DNA from: Streptomyces sp. Ru71 | GTDB lineage: Bacteria > Actinomycetota > Actinomycetes > Streptomycetales > Streptomycetaceae | NCBI RefSeq assembly: GCF_002920535.1 | Contig: NZ_PQSS01000076.1 | Location: 1 to 34,540, forward strand | Reading direction: 5' to 3' | Length of the DNA stretch: 34,540 nt | Shown: positions 8,593-15,958 of the stretch, one piece after another | Layout: every line of letters begins with the position of its first letter | Position numbering within the stretch: the stretch's first letter is position 1 | Notes under the pieces: model-generated | Told to the model about the DNA's origin: nothing | The model's database searches: none | Seen by the model: the letters and a program-made list of their open reading frames with translations, nothing else | Program-made: the position numbers and the translations under genes

Positions 8593-9456
8593 GTGCACCG
8601 CCGGCACAACGGGCTCAGGACGGCAGTACTCCTCGGGGGGCTGTCCGCACTCATCATCGTCATCGGCAGCTTCTTCGGCCGTACGGGCCTGATCGTGGCC
8701 GTCGTGGTGGCAGTGGGCACCAACGCGTACGCGTACTGGAACAGCGACAAGCTCGCCCTGCGCGCCATGCGCGCCCGCCCGGTCAGCGAGTTCGAGGCGC
8801 CGGGCCTGTACCGCATGGTCCGCGACCTGTCCACGCAGGCCCGCCAGCCCATGCCCCGCCTGTACATCTCCCCGACGGAGGCACCCAACGCCTTCGCGAC
8901 CGGCCGCAACCCGCGCAACGCCGCCGTGTGCTGCACGGAGGGCATCCTGCGCATACTCGACGAGAGAGAGCTGCGCGGCGTCATCGGCCACGAACTCAGC
9001 CACGTCTACAACCGCGACATCCTGATCTCGTCGGTGGCCGGCGCGCTCGCCTCGGTGATCCTGTTCCTGGTGAACTTCGCCTGGCTCATCCCCATCGGCC
9101 GCTCGGACGACGACGAGGGTCCCGGCCTGCTCGGCATGCTGCTGATCATGATCCTGGGCCCGATCGCCGCGAGCCTCATCCAGCTCGCCATCAGCCGCTC
9201 CCGCGAGTACGAGGCCGACGCCTCCGGCGCCCGCCTCACGGGTGATCCGCTTGCGCTCGCCAGTGCACTGCGCAAGCTGGAAAGGGGAACCCAGCAGCTC
9301 CCGTTGCCGCCCGAACCGCGGCTGGAGACGGCGAGCCACATGATGATCGCGAACCCGTTCCGCCCGGGGCAGGGCATGTCGAAGATGTTCTCCACGCACC
9401 CGCCGATGGCGGAGCGGATCGCCCGGCTCGAAAAGATGGCAGGTCGCCCGCTGTGA
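8593..9456 (+). CDS. htpX: HtpX-type membrane zinc metalloprotease
   Basis: HtpX proteins degrade or cleave misfolded membrane proteins (M48 peptidases). The product is 287 residues. Two N-terminal helices lie near residues 11-48. The zinc site HELSH is at residues 133-137, two more hydrophobic segments follow near 147-166 and 179-199, and the downstream SREYEAD motif near residue 205 supplies the third ligand. GTG at 8593 was chosen because GGAGGG ends seven bases upstream. The frame is open further upstream to 8533, but that part lacks a good start signal. The stop overlaps the next GTG (9453). Confidence 0.92.
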   Translation: MHRRHNGLRTAVLLGGLSALIIVIGSFFGRTGLIVAVVVAVGTNAYAYWNSDKLALRAMRARPVSEFEAPGLYRMVRDLSTQARQPMPRLYISPTEAPNAFATGRNPRNAAVCCTEGILRILDERELRGVIGHELSHVYNRDILISSVAGALASVILFLVNFAWLIPIGRSDDDEGPGLLGMLLIMILGPIAASLIQLAISRSREYEADASGARLTGDPLALASALRKLERGTQQLPLPPEPRLETASHMMIANPFRPGQGMSKMFSTHPPMAERIARLEKMAGRPL

Positions 9457-9848
9457 AAACCATCCTGAACGTCATCTGGCTCGTCCTGAGCGGTTTCTGG
9501 CTGTTCCTCGCCTACCTTGCCGCGGGCGTGCTGCTGTGCATCACGATCATCGGCATCCCGTTCGGCATAGCGGCCTTCCGCATCGGCGTCTACGCGCTGT
9601 GGCCGTTCGGCTATTCGACGGTCGAGCGCCATGACGCCGGCGCACCCTCCTGCGTCGGCAACGTCCTGTGGCTGGTCCTCGCCGGCTGGTGGCTGGCGAT
9701 CGGGCACATCGTGACGGGCATCGCCCTGTGCATCACGATCATCGGCATCCCGTTCGGCATCGCCAACTTCAAGCTGATCCCGGTCTCGCTGTTCCCGCTG
9801 GGCCGCGAGATCGTCCGCACGGGCGAGCCGTTCGCGGCCTCCTACTGA
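9453..9848 (+). CDS. yccF: YccF-domain inner-membrane protein
   Basis: This 131-residue membrane protein is built from two copies of the short YccF hairpin. The segment CITIIGIPFGIA occurs near residues 29-40 and again near 90-101, each preceded by a Trp-rich helix (VIWLVLSGFWLF and VLWLVLAGWWLA). The function of the family is not known. The GTG start at 9453 overlaps the htpX stop by GTGA, so the two are probably co-transcribed and translationally coupled. Confidence 0.87.
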   Translation: MKTILNVIWLVLSGFWLFLAYLAAGVLLCITIIGIPFGIAAFRIGVYALWPFGYSTVERHDAGAPSCVGNVLWLVLAGWWLAIGHIVTGIALCITIIGIPFGIANFKLIPVSLFPLGREIVRTGEPFAASY

Positions 9849-9859
9849 CCAACGGCCAC

Positions 9860-9943
9860 GCACGGGTGGCGGTACGCGGGCAAGGGCCCCGCACGGGTGG
9901 CCGTACGCGGGCAAGGGCCCCGCACGGGTGGCCGTACGCGGGC
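9860..9943. repeat. 31-bp tandem repeat, about 2.7 copies
   Basis: Units at 9860-9890, 9891-9921 and a partial unit at 9922-9943 share GCACGGGTGGCCGTACGCGG, followed in complete units by GCAAGGGCCCC. Copies one and two differ at one base (GCGG versus GCCG). The array fills the gap between the yccF stop and the stop codon of the convergent permease gene. Confidence 0.9.
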
Positions 9944-11199
9944 TACCCGCGGCCCACCCGGCGACGTACCGCGTACGCACCCGCCCCCACCGCCAGCACC
10001 CCCGCGCCGACGGCGACCGACAGGCCCGGCAGGGCGAACGCCAGGGCCGCGCACCCGACGAGGCCCACGGTGGGCACCACGCGCGTGTGCCAGGCGGCCG
10101 AGAGCGTCCAGGCCGAGGCGTTGGCCACGGCGTAGTACGCGAGCACGCCGAAGGACGAGAAGCCGATCGCGCCGCGCACGTCCACCGCGGCGGCCAGGAC
10201 CGCGACCACCGCGCCCACGGCCAGCTCCGCCCGGTGCGGCACCTGGAAGCGCGGGTGGACGGCGGCCAGCGCGCGCGGCAGATGACCGTCCCGCGCCATG
10301 GCGAGCGTCGTCCGCGACACACCCAGGATCAGCGCGAGCAGGGAGCCCAGCGCGGCCACCGCGGCCCCCGCCCGCACCACCGGCACGAGCCCCGGCACGC
10401 CCGCCGCCCGCACCGCGTCGGCCAGCGGCGCCCCCGCGTCGCCGAGCCCGTCCGCGCCCAGCACGGCGAGCACGGCCACCGCCACGCACGCGTAGACGCC
10501 CAGCGCGATGCCCAGCGCCAGCGGGATCGCCCGCGGAATCGTGCGCGCCGGATCGCGCACCTCCTCGCCCAGCGTGGCGATACGGGCGTACCCGGCGAAG
10601 GCGAAGAACAGCAGACCGCCCGCCTGCAGCACCCCGCCCGCACCACCGGACGCCCCCACGTCCAGCCGCCCGGCGTCCGCCGCCCCCGACCCCAGGCACA
10701 CCGCGACGACACTCGCCAGCACGGCCAGCACGACCGCCACGATCACCCGGGTCAGCCACGCCGACTTCTGGACGCCGCCGTAGTTGACGGCCGTCAGCAC
10801 CACGACGGCCGCGACCGCGACGGCGTGCGCCTGCTGCGGCCACAGGTAGGCGCCCACGGTCAGCGCCATGGCCGCGCACGACGCCGTCTTGCCGACCACG
10901 AACGACCAGCCGGCGAGATACCCCCAGAACGCCCCCAGCCGCTCCCTGCCGTACACATAGGTGCCGCCCGAGGCCGGGTAGCGGGCCGCGAGCCGGGCCG
11001 AGGACATGGCGTTGCAGTAGGCGACCACGGCGGCGAGCGCGAGACCGAGCAGCAGACCGGACCCGGCGGCGCGGGCGGCCGGCCCCAGGGCGGCGAAGAT
11101 TCCGGCCCCGACCATCGAGCCGAGCCCGACGACCACGGCGTCCCCGACCCCCAGGGTGCGCCGCAACTCGGCGCCCGCGGCTGCTCCGGACTGTGTCAT
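9943..11199 (-). CDS. APC-family amino-acid permease
   Basis: This is a polytopic transporter of 418 residues with about 12 hydrophobic segments. The first helix carries the APC signature GLGSMVGAGIFAALGPAARAAG near residues 26-47, and a second conserved stretch GGTYVYGRERLGAFWGYLAGW follows near residue 78. Substrate is probably an amino acid or a related amine and cannot be read from the sequence. ATG at 11199 is preferred to upstream in-frame codons because the protein then begins just before the family N-terminus. It faces the yccF gene tail to tail. Confidence 0.85.
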   Translation of the reverse strand: MTQSGAAAGAELRRTLGVGDAVVVGLGSMVGAGIFAALGPAARAAGSGLLLGLALAAVVAYCNAMSSARLAARYPASGGTYVYGRERLGAFWGYLAGWSFVVGKTASCAAMALTVGAYLWPQQAHAVAVAAVVVLTAVNYGGVQKSAWLTRVIVAVVLAVLASVVAVCLGSGAADAGRLDVGASGGAGGVLQAGGLLFFAFAGYARIATLGEEVRDPARTIPRAIPLALGIALGVYACVAVAVLAVLGADGLGDAGAPLADAVRAAGVPGLVPVVRAGAAVAALGSLLALILGVSRTTLAMARDGHLPRALAAVHPRFQVPHRAELAVGAVVAVLAAAVDVRGAIGFSSFGVLAYYAVANASAWTLSAAWHTRVVPTVGLVGCAALAFALPGLSVAVGAGVLAVGAGAYAVRRRVGRG

Positions 11200-11351
11200 G
11201 GCCCGCACCCTACTGATCGCCGCAACCACCGGACGTCCCTGTGACGTCCTGTTCATCAACGACGCACGAACACGCGCACGACGCCCTGCCGGGGATGAAG
11301 ATCACAGCACCCGGACAGGGCGGGCACAGCGCGGAAGGGCAGGTTCACGGC

Positions 11352-11618
11352 ATGGGAATCATCAGCTGGATCATCCTCGGCCTGCTGGCCGGGGCCATCG
11401 CCAAGTTCCTGCTGCCGGGCCGCGACCCGGGCGGCTTCATCGGGACGACCGTCATCGGCATCGCGGGCGCCTTCCTCGGCGGCTGGATCTCGGCCCGCTG
11501 GCTGGACCACCCGATCAGCAAGGACTTCTACGACGGTGCCACCTGGGCGGCGGCGATCGGCGGCTCGCTGGTCCTGCTGATCGCCTACCGCATCCTGTTC
11601 GGCAACTCCCGCGACTGA
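11352..11618 (+). CDS. GlsB/YeaQ/YmgE-type small membrane protein
   Basis: The product is an 88-residue protein of three Gly-rich hydrophobic helices. The first is MGIISWIILGLLAGAIAKFL, followed by the family turn PGRDPGGFIGTTVIGIAGAFLGGW. The family is often called transglycosylase-associated protein but has no demonstrated enzymatic activity that I can infer here. ATG at 11352 is preceded by a purine-rich GGAAGGGCAGG about 10 bases upstream. A longer frame to 11241 exists but adds a non-family N-terminus. Confidence 0.85.
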   Translation: MGIISWIILGLLAGAIAKFLLPGRDPGGFIGTTVIGIAGAFLGGWISARWLDHPISKDFYDGATWAAAIGGSLVLLIAYRILFGNSRD

Positions 11619-11636
11619 CCGCCGGGCGGCAACGCG

Positions 11637-11666
11637 AAGGGTGGGCCCCCCAGGGCGCCCACCCTT
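11637..11666. terminator. Bidirectional terminator between the GlsB-type gene and yajQ
   Basis: A 10-bp stem pairs 11637-11646 (AAGGGTGGGC) with 11657-11666 (GCCCACCCTT), with a 10-base loop. It lies between the convergent stops at 11618 and 11685 and is followed by TGTCGT on the plus strand. Confidence 0.7.
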
Positions 11667-11684
11667 TGTCGTACCGCCGGTGTC

Positions 11685-12173
11685 CTACCGGTAGTTCACG
11701 AACTGCAGCGCGAAGTCGAAGTCCTTGCCCTTGAGCAGCGCGATGACGGCCTGCAGGTCGTCGCGGCTCTTGGAGCTGACCCGCAGCTCGTCGCCCTGCA
11801 CCTGGGCCTTCACACCCTTGGGGCCCTCATCGCGGATGATCTTCGCCACCTTCTTGGCGTTCTCCTGGGAGATGCCCTCCTGGATCGACGCGAAGATCTT
11901 GTACTCCTTGCCGGAGAGCTGAGGCTCGCCCGCGTCCAGGGCCTTCAGCGAGATGCCGCGCTTGATCAGCTTGGACTGGAAGACGTCGAGGATGGCCTTC
12001 ACCCGGTCCTCGGAGTTCGCCTCCATGAGGATCTTCTCGCCGGACCACGAGATCGAGGCACCCACGCCCTTGAAGTCGTAGCGCTGCGAGATCTCCTTGG
12101 CGGCCTGGTTGAGGGCGTTGTCGACCTCCTGCCGCTCGACCTTCGAGACGATGTCGAAACTGGAGTCGGCCAT
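11685..12173 (-). CDS. yajQ: YajQ-family nucleotide-binding protein
   Basis: This 162-residue cytosolic protein matches the YajQ/UPF0234 family along its full length. It starts MADSSFDIVSKVERQEVDNALNQA and contains QRYDFKGV near residue 30 and the final FALQFVNYR. Members in other bacteria bind RNA/nucleotides or cyclic di-GMP, and no specific role can be claimed here. The ATG is preceded by AAGGAG nine bases upstream. It is the last host gene before the tRNA and is transcribed away from it. Confidence 0.93.
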   Translation of the reverse strand: MADSSFDIVSKVERQEVDNALNQAAKEISQRYDFKGVGASISWSGEKILMEANSEDRVKAILDVFQSKLIKRGISLKALDAGEPQLSGKEYKIFASIQEGISQENAKKVAKIIRDEGPKGVKAQVQGDELRVSSKSRDDLQAVIALLKGKDFDFALQFVNYR

Positions 12174-12397
12174 GTCCTGTGGCTCCTTGTATCGGGGTGC
12201 GTATCGGGTGCGTGTCGGCGTCCGTGGGGCTGCCGCCGAGCCCGGCGTCGATCCCGGGCCGCATCCCGACCAGCCTAGTCACCCCGCCCCTCGGGAGTGG
12301 TGATCAATCGGGTGGCGAAGCACCCCCGCGCATCGGGTATTGTTTACGTCGTTGCCGGGGAACACCGCCGAAAGACGGTGTCGACCGCAGCAAACCC

Positions 12398-12479
12398 GGC
12401 GGTGTGCCCGAGCGGCCAAAGGGAGCAGACTGTAAATCTGCCGGCTCAGCCTTCCCAGGTTCGAATCCTGGCGCCGCCA
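12398..12479 (+). tRNA. tRNA-Tyr (GTA anticodon), integration target
   Basis: This is a class II tRNA with a long variable arm. The acceptor stem pairs GGCGGTG (12398-12404) with CGCCGCC (12472-12478), with discriminator A at 12479 and no encoded CCA. The anticodon stem pairs GCAGA (12425-12429) with TCTGC (12437-12441). The loop CTGTAAA has GTA at 12432-12434. The T arm is CCAGG / TTCGAAT / CCTGG (12455-12471). The gene is complete. Its 3' part from 12428 is the left att copy and so is supplied by the integrated element. Confidence 0.96.
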
Positions 12480-12486
12480 CACGGAA
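12428..12486. repeat. attL core (59-bp direct repeat within tRNA-Tyr)
   Basis: Bases 12428-12486 are identical to 30135-30193. The repeat runs from inside the anticodon stem through the 3' end of the tRNA and seven bases beyond. The flanking bases differ (A at 12427 versus G at 30134; A at 12487 versus C at 30194). A similar but diverged terminator hairpin follows both copies. Confidence 0.93.
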
Positions 12487-12533
12487 ACAAGGGGCCCGTG
12501 ACCTGCTGCAACAGCAGGTCACGGGCCCCTTGT
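12487..12533 (+). terminator. Element-borne tRNA-Tyr terminator, perfect 22-bp stem
   Basis: The arms 12487-12508 and 12512-12533 are exact reverse complements around a 3-base loop (CAA). The hairpin starts eight bases after the tRNA 3' end. It corresponds to the chromosomal hairpin at 30193-30239 but differs in several positions. Confidence 0.85.
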
Positions 12534-12558
12534 CGTACCCCCCGGCGATCACCGCACT

Positions 12559-12621
12559 GTCTCGCTCTGTCTCGCGTTCGAACGGCCCGTCTCGGGCTGC
12601 GTGGACGGGCCGTGGACGGGC
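12559..12621. repeat. Short phased repeats and int terminator hairpin between attL and int
   Basis: GTCTCG occurs at 12559, 12569 and 12589 (spacings 10 and 20, about one and two helical turns). GTGGACGGGC occurs at 12601-12610 and 12612-12621. A 10-bp stem pairs 12582-12591 (ACGGCCCGTC) with 12604-12613 and could terminate int transcription, which runs leftward to 12636. The phased copies could be arm-type sites for integrase or excisionase. That role is inference from position only. Confidence 0.4.
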
Positions 12622-12635
12622 TTTCCAGAGGGTCG

Positions 12636-14003
12636 TCACCCGTACTGGCTTAGGCGAGCAGAGATCTTGGCGTTCGCAGCGTCGTCGCCGTCCTTCAGGA
12701 ACTTCGCGTACACCCGGAAGAGGACAGTCATGCTGTGCCCGGCCCGCTCGGCTACCAGCTGAGGCTCCACGCCGGAACTGAGCCACGTGGACACCGCAGC
12801 ATGACGTAGATCATATGGGCGCTTGGCCAGTGTCGAGACGAACTCATCTGAGGTGAGAGCACGTCTCCGGGCTTCCGCCCAGACTTCGCCGTATCCGGTG
12901 TCCTGGATCAGACCGCCGCGCATCGTCTGGAACAGTCGGCCGTCCGGCGCCGTGCCGTACGCGCTGACGTGCCACCGCAGGAGTGCCACGAGTTCCGGCG
13001 GGATCGGTACGTGACGGACTGCTCGTCGGGGCCGATGCTTGAGCCCGCGCTTGTCATGCGCCTCGCCGCTGTCCGTCCACGCTGAGCCGGAGCGCGGGCG
13101 AGTCTCTCTCAGCCGGAGCAGACCCCACCCACGCCGGGGCAGATCGCAGTCCCGAATCCGTAGGCCGATGACTTCGGCCGGCCGCGCGGCCGCGTAGTAC
13201 ATGCAGCCGAAGAATGCGACCAGACGGCGACCGCGCGGGCTCTGGTCTCGCACGGCCGCCAGCAGCTTGGCTGCTTGCCCAGGGTTCGGCACGCATTCGG
13301 GGTCGACCTCCTCGACCACCTGCTCCGGGGCTTTCCACTTGATGCGGGTGAGTGGATTGTCCGTGAGGAGTTCGGCCTCCACGGCGTACTCCAGAGAGTT
13401 GTAGAAGATTGCCCGCTTGCGGCTGATAGTTCCTGGTGCAGCGGTTGTGCCGTCCAGCTTCCTGGAGACCGCGTTGAGCGCGGCCCGCACCAGAACCAGG
13501 TCAGACAATGCTGACGTGGGCAGTGACTTGCGTTTGAACCATTCCAGAACCTTCTCCACGTCGGGCGGGATCTCCTGGTCCCAGCGGTTCTTGTTGAAAG
13601 CCCAGCTATACAGCGCGTGGCGTACGGCTCGGTCGTCCGCCACGCCTCGCGTGTCCTTCACGAACGTGGGCGTCACCGTCGCCATGGCTTCGGCTAACGT
13701 GCGCCGAGTCGATGCAGGGGAGTGGGCCCACTTCAACTCGATGTAGTTGCGCGCGTGGTCGAACCACGAGATGTCCCGGTCCCTGGCGACCAGGGACTTC
13801 GGCAAGCCGCTGTCCACGTCGAACGGCTGGCCCTCACGTGCAGCGGTAATGAGCTGGGCCCGGCGACTCTCCGCCAGGCCCAGGGTGAGGAACGACTCCG
13901 AGTGTGGGCGGGGGCCCACCTTCCAGCGGAGTTGGTATGGGTTCCGCGAGTCGCTGCGCTTGCGGATAGCCCAGATCTTTACGGAGTAGCTCCACTCGGT
14001 CAC
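12636..14003 (-). CDS. int: Tyrosine recombinase (site-specific integrase)
   Basis: This enzyme integrates the element into, and with Xis excises it from, the tRNA-Tyr att site. The 455-residue protein has an N-terminal arm-binding part, a core-binding helical domain about 75-180 and a C-terminal catalytic domain. Catalytic residues visible are Arg274 (AAARPAEVIGLR), the box YDLRH at 397-401 with Tyr in place of the usual first His, His423 (ERAGHS) and the nucleophile Tyr432 (RVYAKFL). The GTG start at 14003 was chosen because it overlaps the xis TGA (GTGA), although the frame is open further upstream. It reads toward attL and ends 150 bases from it, as in SLP1-type elements. Confidence 0.93.
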   Translation of the reverse strand: MTEWSYSVKIWAIRKRSDSRNPYQLRWKVGPRPHSESFLTLGLAESRRAQLITAAREGQPFDVDSGLPKSLVARDRDISWFDHARNYIELKWAHSPASTRRTLAEAMATVTPTFVKDTRGVADDRAVRHALYSWAFNKNRWDQEIPPDVEKVLEWFKRKSLPTSALSDLVLVRAALNAVSRKLDGTTAAPGTISRKRAIFYNSLEYAVEAELLTDNPLTRIKWKAPEQVVEEVDPECVPNPGQAAKLLAAVRDQSPRGRRLVAFFGCMYYAAARPAEVIGLRIRDCDLPRRGWGLLRLRETRPRSGSAWTDSGEAHDKRGLKHRPRRAVRHVPIPPELVALLRWHVSAYGTAPDGRLFQTMRGGLIQDTGYGEVWAEARRRALTSDEFVSTLAKRPYDLRHAAVSTWLSSGVEPQLVAERAGHSMTVLFRVYAKFLKDGDDAANAKISARLSQYG

Positions 14004-14206
14004 GCGGCATCCAGTTCGTTGAGAAAGGCGTCCAGGGCACTTCGGCGCACGCAAATGCGGCCGGTCGGCGTGCGCCGTGCCTCCGGCCCGTAGCCGCGGT
14101 TCCGCCACCGGTACCAGGTGGCGCGGGTGATGCCGATCTCTTCCAGCACGTCGCTCAGCGGCAGCAGTTCGTCTTTGGGGGCGCGGCGACGGGTAGGGGT
14201 GGCCAT
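14000..14206 (-). CDS. xis: Excisionase-type small DNA-binding protein
   Basis: This 68-residue protein has a MerR/Xis-type winged helix. The helix-turn-helix is PLSDVLEEIGITRATWYRWRNRG near residues 16-38, and the wing is GRICVRRSALDAFL. It should direct the integrase toward excision. ATG at 14206 has GAGGAGATC eight bases upstream. The TGA overlaps the int GTG, so the two are translationally coupled, which ties excisionase level to integrase level. Transcription comes from the right through the iteron region or from a promoter within it. Confidence 0.88.
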   Translation of the reverse strand: MATPTRRRAPKDELLPLSDVLEEIGITRATWYRWRNRGYGPEARRTPTGRICVRRSALDAFLNELDAA

Positions 14207-14290
14207 GTCGGGATCTCCTCGGGACAGCAGGAGGGACAGAAGGGTGGAGGGGGCAGCACGCCGTCGCGACGCGCCACCCCTCTCAGCAGT

Positions 14291-14505
14291 CCGCTACATG
14301 CGCTACATCCGCTACAGCGCAGGTCAGGGCCCTGTTTCCTGTAGCGGATTGGTCGCGTGTAGCGGATTGGTGCCGCTACGCGGTGCCGGAGGCTGCGGGC
14401 TGCGTAGTGGTTTCCGCGGGCGTGTAGCGGATGCCGGCGAGCTCTTCCGCTACGGATTCGCCGCCGCTGACCTGCGGCGTAGCGGCTGTAGCGGATGTAG
14501 CGGAC
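14291..14505. repeat. Cluster of 9-bp iteron-like repeats (GTAGCGGAT / ATCCGCTAC)
   Basis: Copies or close variants occur as ATCCGCTAC-type tandem units at 14291, 14300 and 14309. Direct copies of GTAGCGGAT lie at 14341, 14359 and 14424. Inverted CCGCTAC lies at 14373 and 14447. A second tandem triple is at 14479, 14488 and 14497. The unit TGTAGCGGATTGGT is repeated 18 bases apart at 14340 and 14358. The cluster spans the gap before xis and the last 130 bases of the ATPase gene, where the repeats encode a Ser-Ala-Thr-rich tail. One copy supplies that gene's TAG stop (14376-14378). Its position beside a prim-pol module suggests replication-origin iterons or Xis/Int sites. Confidence 0.8.
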
Positions 14506-15614
14506 TTTGAGGGGGGCGGGGGGCAGTAGCGGGCCCAGGCGTCTGCGAGGTCCTCGGCGTAGTAGCCGCGCGGCACGGTGCCGGCCGCGGTGCGGATGGG
14601 GCGGGGCTTGATGGGCTTGTTGGCGCTGGTGACGTACTGGCTCAGCAGGCGGGCCAGTCCGCGCGGGGTGAGCGGTTTGCCGCCGATGTCGACCCACGGG
14701 GCGTCGTCCATGCTGGTCAGGCACTCCAGGATGGCGGCGGTGGGCATGCGGTCGATGCCACAGAACACGGTGTCGCGCAGGTCGATCAGCAGCCGGATGC
14801 CGAGGGACGCTTCGTCGTCCTCACTCGCGGCAGCCACCAGCTCCACGCAGGCGGCCCGTGCGCGTGAGGACCAGGCGCCGCCGGCCGCCTCTGCGACGGC
14901 GAGGAGGGGCTCCCACACGTCAGCGGGTCGGTCGGTGATGCCGTCGGGCATGACAGGCCATGCCCCATCGACGGTAGAGCGGACGGTGTCAGCCCAGCGG
15001 GCGAGCCGGCCGCGCAGGGCGTGACCTTCCTTCTCGTGGACGCGCTGCCGGTAGGGCTCGACCCGCTCGTTTCGGGCTCGGCGGCGCATGCGGACGATGA
15101 CCGAACGGGTCAGGATCGTGTCGGGCAGCGAGCCGAGCCCGGCCATGGCCACCGCGCAGTACGAGGGGAACGGCTGGACGCTCTGGTTGGAGCCGTCGCC
15201 CACGCACCGGTACGTGACGCCGGAGCGGCGGTGTCCAGCGTTCAAGAACCCGCGCAGCTCTTCGTTGTCCCCGGCCTTGGGACCGAACACGGTGTCGATC
15301 TCGTCGAAGAGGATCGTGGGGCGTCCCTCGGTGCCGGAGACGGCGCGGAAGAGGGCGGCGGCGGATGCGTTGACGGCCACCATCGGCTGCGGGACCAGGG
15401 TTTCCACGATCTCCAGCGCGCGGGACTTGCCGGAACCGGGTTCGGGGGACAGGAAGGCGATGCGGGGGGTGGAGTCGAAGCAGTCGAGCAGGTGGGCGTG
15501 CGCGTCCCACAGGGTGACGGCGACGTAGGCGGCCTCGGTGGGGAAGACGTTGAAGCGGCGGTGGAAGGCTTCCACCTCGTTCAGCAGCGCGGCGCCGTCG
15601 ATGGGGTCGGTCAT
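14376..15614 (-). CDS. DUF3631-type ATPase of the replication module
   Basis: This is a P-loop ATPase of 412 residues that in these elements partners the adjacent prim-pol, probably as a replicative helicase or loader. Walker A is SPEPGSGKSRALE at about 56-68, and Walker B is PTILFDEIDTVFG at 99-111. Sensor-like arginines follow at SVIVRMRRRARNE. The C-terminal half fits the DUF3631 helical region. The last 30 residues are low-complexity Ser/Ala/Thr encoded by the iteron repeats. ATG at 15614 overlaps the TGA of the upstream small gene (ATGA), so translation is coupled. The helicase activity is inference. Confidence 0.8.
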   Translation of the reverse strand: MTDPIDGAALLNEVEAFHRRFNVFPTEAAYVAVTLWDAHAHLLDCFDSTPRIAFLSPEPGSGKSRALEIVETLVPQPMVAVNASAAALFRAVSGTEGRPTILFDEIDTVFGPKAGDNEELRGFLNAGHRRSGVTYRCVGDGSNQSVQPFPSYCAVAMAGLGSLPDTILTRSVIVRMRRRARNERVEPYRQRVHEKEGHALRGRLARWADTVRSTVDGAWPVMPDGITDRPADVWEPLLAVAEAAGGAWSSRARAACVELVAAASEDDEASLGIRLLIDLRDTVFCGIDRMPTAAILECLTSMDDAPWVDIGGKPLTPRGLARLLSQYVTSANKPIKPRPIRTAAGTVPRGYYAEDLADAWARYCPPPPSKSATSATAATPQVSGGESVAEELAGIRYTPAETTTQPAASGTA

Positions 15615-15958
15615 GCGGCCCTTCCTTCCTGGGGGTTGCGCAGGGGGCAGGTGTCGCGGTGGGCGGTGTGGTCGTCGATGAGGGCGAGCACGCGGCGGTG
15701 GCTGATGGCGCTGCGGTCGCGTCCGCATGCGCAGCTCGAAGTGGCGGTGGGGGTGGCGCCGCGCGGTGCAGCGATGTGCAGCCACGCCACCGGGTACCGG
15801 CCGTCCGCCGGGTGCGGGTCAGAGCGAAGAGCAGAAGGGACGCCCTTACGGGCGACGTCCTCCGACACGCCCACCGCCGTCACCGGCGCGGCCGCGAGGG
15901 CGGCGAGCGGCCGGGGGCCGGTGAGGGTCTGGCTCTTAGTAGGGGAGGCGTTGGTCAT
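15611..15958 (-). CDS. Small Cys/His-containing protein between prim-pol and the DUF3631 ATPase
   Basis: I do not recognise this 115-residue protein. Its C-terminal half holds CACGRDRSAISHRR, then LIDDHTAHRDTCPLRNP, so Cys and His residues are spaced in a way that could bind one zinc ion. The N-terminal half is Ala/Pro-rich. Both ends overlap neighbours: its ATG overlaps the prim-pol TGA and its TGA overlaps the ATPase ATG. Strict coupling in a replication operon implies equal expression and perhaps a role in replication initiation. Confidence 0.7.
   Translation of the reverse strand: MTNASPTKSQTLTGPRPLAALAAAPVTAVGVSEDVARKGVPSALRSDPHPADGRYPVAWLHIAAPRGATPTATSSCACGRDRSAISHRRVLALIDDHTAHRDTCPLRNPQEGRAA

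Noticed and set aside
7059..8984. Long minus-strand frame opposite nuoN and htpX
   Set aside because: It spans two well-supported plus-strand genes and reads as shadow sequence.
14155..14724. A minus-strand frame across the iteron cluster
   Set aside because: It overlaps the ATPase and xis genes in another frame. Its Tyr-Ile-Arg repeats come only from reading the DNA repeats.
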